Source of the DNA: Sthenelais limicola
Lineage: Eukaryota; Annelida; Polychaeta; Phyllodocida; Sigalionidae
DNA length: 64,000 nucleotides
Assembly: GCA_942159475.1 (NCBI GenBank)
Contig: OW804096.1
Location: 107,792,194-107,856,193, forward strand
Direction of reading: 5' to 3'
Below, one piece after another: positions 62,201-64,000 of this stretch; position 1 is the first letter of the stretch; each line of letters begins with the position of its first letter. The position numbers were made by a program, and so were the translations under genes. The notes beneath the pieces were generated by a model. The model saw nothing but the letters and a program-made list of their open reading frames with translations. It made no database searches and was not told the DNA's origin.

Positions 62201-63667
62201 AAATAGTAAAATGTCATCACCAAGACATTTACTTAACCCCCGTTGAGCCCGAGGCCGGCTCGCATAGATTGTTGATTAAATAGGAGATGGTGTGGGGGAG
62301 TGAAAGTGTGTGTGGGAGAGAATGGCTTGCTTGGATAAGAGAGGAGAGAGAGGGAGAACTCCCTCTGCTTCACTCGCTTTCAACCACTATTGATATTTTC
62401 AGAGTCACGCTTGAATACACGGCGCAGATGTGTGTTGCCTCCGATTCTGAGTGGCATGGGTGTGCCCCTCCACTATTAGACTGAATTGGGGTCCTATTCG
62501 CATGAATTATGCCAACAATAAAACTGCGATTTGGATCAAAACCAATCAATAAGAGCCTGTGTTTGGAGTTGGTCAGATGCCTGGCGGCTGAAATGGGCCC
62601 GTGGCGGCTGGATCCGAAGCAGTCTCAATACGAGGAGAGCAGGTTCAATATGATCTCTTTCTATAGCCATATAAGTACTGTATGAGTGTACATAGTGTCA
62701 AAACTCCATGGGCTGATCTTTCTCTCTGACTTCCCATCCTCCTGAGTGAGGTTTACTTCTCTCTCTTAAAGGTCTTCTGCTCATGTTTAGATCCCCATCA
62801 TTTTCATAAAGTAGATCTGATTCGATGCAACAGGAAAGCACAGTTTAATGAAAAGCGTTATCCTTTATCCTCGTCACTGCACTCATATATTTTGCATCAG
62901 CTGGGGTTGATATTAAAAAGGGGTGTTTCAATTATTGTACATCATTTTTTATGTTCCTTCTTTTCGCCTCATTTTTACAGACACATTATCTTTATATCTT
63001 TTGACCTGAAACTCAGTCTTTCTAAAGCTACTAGTTTTATAACGTTCTTCTCATCTGCACTGATTTACCTTAGCCTGCCTTTCAATGTTTTCTCTCCGTT
63101 GCTAGTATAAACTGCCTTTTTCCAACCGCAGGTTTTCCTTTTCTTTTTTCGCCTACCCCGCTCTCATTCGTGCAGCCCTCCTCCAGCCCTTTCGCAGTTG
63201 CCCCTTTCCTACACACCCTGGCGTTGATAATATCTGTCGAATGGAACTGAGAGAAAAATCCATAATACGATGCGAAGCCTGGCAGATATGTGGTCATCTC
63301 CGCTAAACGAGTCTAATTACAGGTTAGAACTGAGACCTGGGGATAAAATAAGCGCCCACTGGTGGTAATTTACTTAGGAAGAGATCTTTGGGCCCCCTGT
63401 GTCTGCCATCACTATGGGCACAGCTGACCTCGCTGTATTTCCCCCTCCTACATCTCCCAGCCTTGGATAAACGAGTGGGCATGACACTTGCAGACAAGGA
63501 GGAGTGACTCTGAGAAGGCCATCGCATAGACACCCATACACACCCTTTCCTCTTGAGCAGCACTCTTGTCATCCTGTCCTTCGCAGCCCTCTCACTCCCC
63601 AACGTGCATTCTCCTTTTATCTCTTTTACATTGCCTTGTATCCATATCAGTTCACCTATGAAATTAT
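59231..63667. other. Non-coding DNA, mixed composition
   Basis: 59990-60014 forms an imperfect hairpin (TTGCTGGCGA/TCGCCGGCAA) in a GC-richer patch, 59880-60150. 61324-61345 (AATAAATTGAATTGAATGC) resembles a plus-strand LINE tail without a coding remnant. 61680-61960 and 62560-62640 are of even composition and could be conserved elements. 63120-63600 is pyrimidine-rich. Frames of 65-93 codons are unrecognised. Confidence 0.35.
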
Positions 63668-63691
63668 ATGATAAGATAGGATAAGATAAGA
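63668..63691. repeat. Short GATAA repeat
   Basis: ATAAGATAGGATAAGATAAG at 63670-63690 resembles the reversed CTTAT tail of the LINE at 41671, but the following DNA does not match that element. It may be another, more decayed LINE end or a simple repeat. Confidence 0.5.
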
Positions 63692-64000
63692 AAATATTTT
63701 TTTGTATGATACTAGGTTTATATGATATTATGTTATAAAATGCGGTGACAATATCTATTGGTGGAACAAATGACTTGATGGGAGATTTCCTATTATGTAA
63801 TGTGTATTATTATATTGTGTAATATCTATTGTAACCAACATGAACTTGAGAAAGTAATTAGGATCGTTATTTGGATTTCTTGGCGACGCACGAAAGAAAA
63901 CTACATTTGTTAGTCATGCGTATTTTCTAGCTCTTAAAGATCAGAGATGTTAAATTTAAGGCCAATAAAAATATTTAAAAAAAAATGTTGATTATTATCA
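63692..64000. other. AT-rich DNA, nothing recognised
   Basis: No frame, repeat boundary or RNA seen in the final 300 bases. Confidence 0.45.

Noticed and set aside
63668..63691. GATAA repeat as a second copy of the LINE at 41.67 kb
   Set aside because: Sequence after the repeat does not match the LINE 3' region; only the simple repeat is shared.
1..64000. CRISPR arrays, operons, prophage, rRNA
   Set aside because: No regularly spaced repeats, no dense same-strand genes, no rRNA-like conserved blocks; sequence character is eukaryotic.

Overview
The window reads as nuclear DNA of an animal, most likely a marine invertebrate. It is AT-rich and mostly non-coding. It has no operon-like spacing and no long open reading frames. 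It does carry animal-type repeats: a 5'-truncated LINE with a pentanucleotide tail, a PIF/Harbinger-like MITE, a TTAA-flanked DNA transposon, a Helitron-like 3' end, (TA)n, and G/C/T homopolymers. I cannot name the species or phylum from sequence alone. No host protein-coding gene could be recognised. The longest ATG-started frames are about 110-125 codons, match no family I know, and are near what chance gives in 64 kb of six-frame sequence. The window is best read as a gene desert or the inside of a very large intron.

Layout. 1-7.7 kb is unassigned, with one full CRE, a homeodomain-motif stretch (4590-4860) and a weak first-exon/promoter-like spot (6.66-6.77 kb). 7.7-8.8 kb holds two homeodomain-site clusters that share an exact 15-base word. 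10.9-16.96 kb has a C15 run, a diverged direct duplication, a 102-bp tandem duplication and a small inverted-repeat cluster. 17809-18505 is the best find: a 689-bp miniature LTR retrotransposon (TRIM) with two apparently identical 287-bp LTRs, TG...CA ends, a 4-bp target duplication, and a primer-binding-site/polypurine arrangement placing it on the minus strand. 21.78-22.97 kb is a 1.1-kb non-autonomous DNA transposon with TTAA target duplications. 23.90-24.11 kb is a PIF/Harbinger-like MITE, followed by (TA)24.

24.2-38.3 kb is largely featureless, with one weak exon candidate (30.1 kb) and one CpG-rich ETS promoter-like patch (35.4 kb). 38301-38813 is a foldback element with 153/154-bp arms, abutted by a perfect 41-bp palindrome. 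41.67-42.49 kb is a minus-strand LINE 3' end with a recognisable reverse-transcriptase C-terminus. 43.7-45.0 kb, 47.8-48.2 kb and 54.5-54.84 kb look like candidate enhancers (TGATTGAT PBX/HOX-type words, octamer-like word). 52.19-53.75 kb is a repeat complex: two diverged copies of a roughly 280-bp unit, a hairpin, G15, a 370-nt purine tract, a Helitron-like terminus and a strong hairpin. 55-64 kb is mostly unassigned, with a small TATA-preceded ORF at 58.8 kb.

The mobile elements are independent insertions, several of them young. The possible regulatory stretches would serve a gene outside the window. All regulatory calls rest on motif inspection only.
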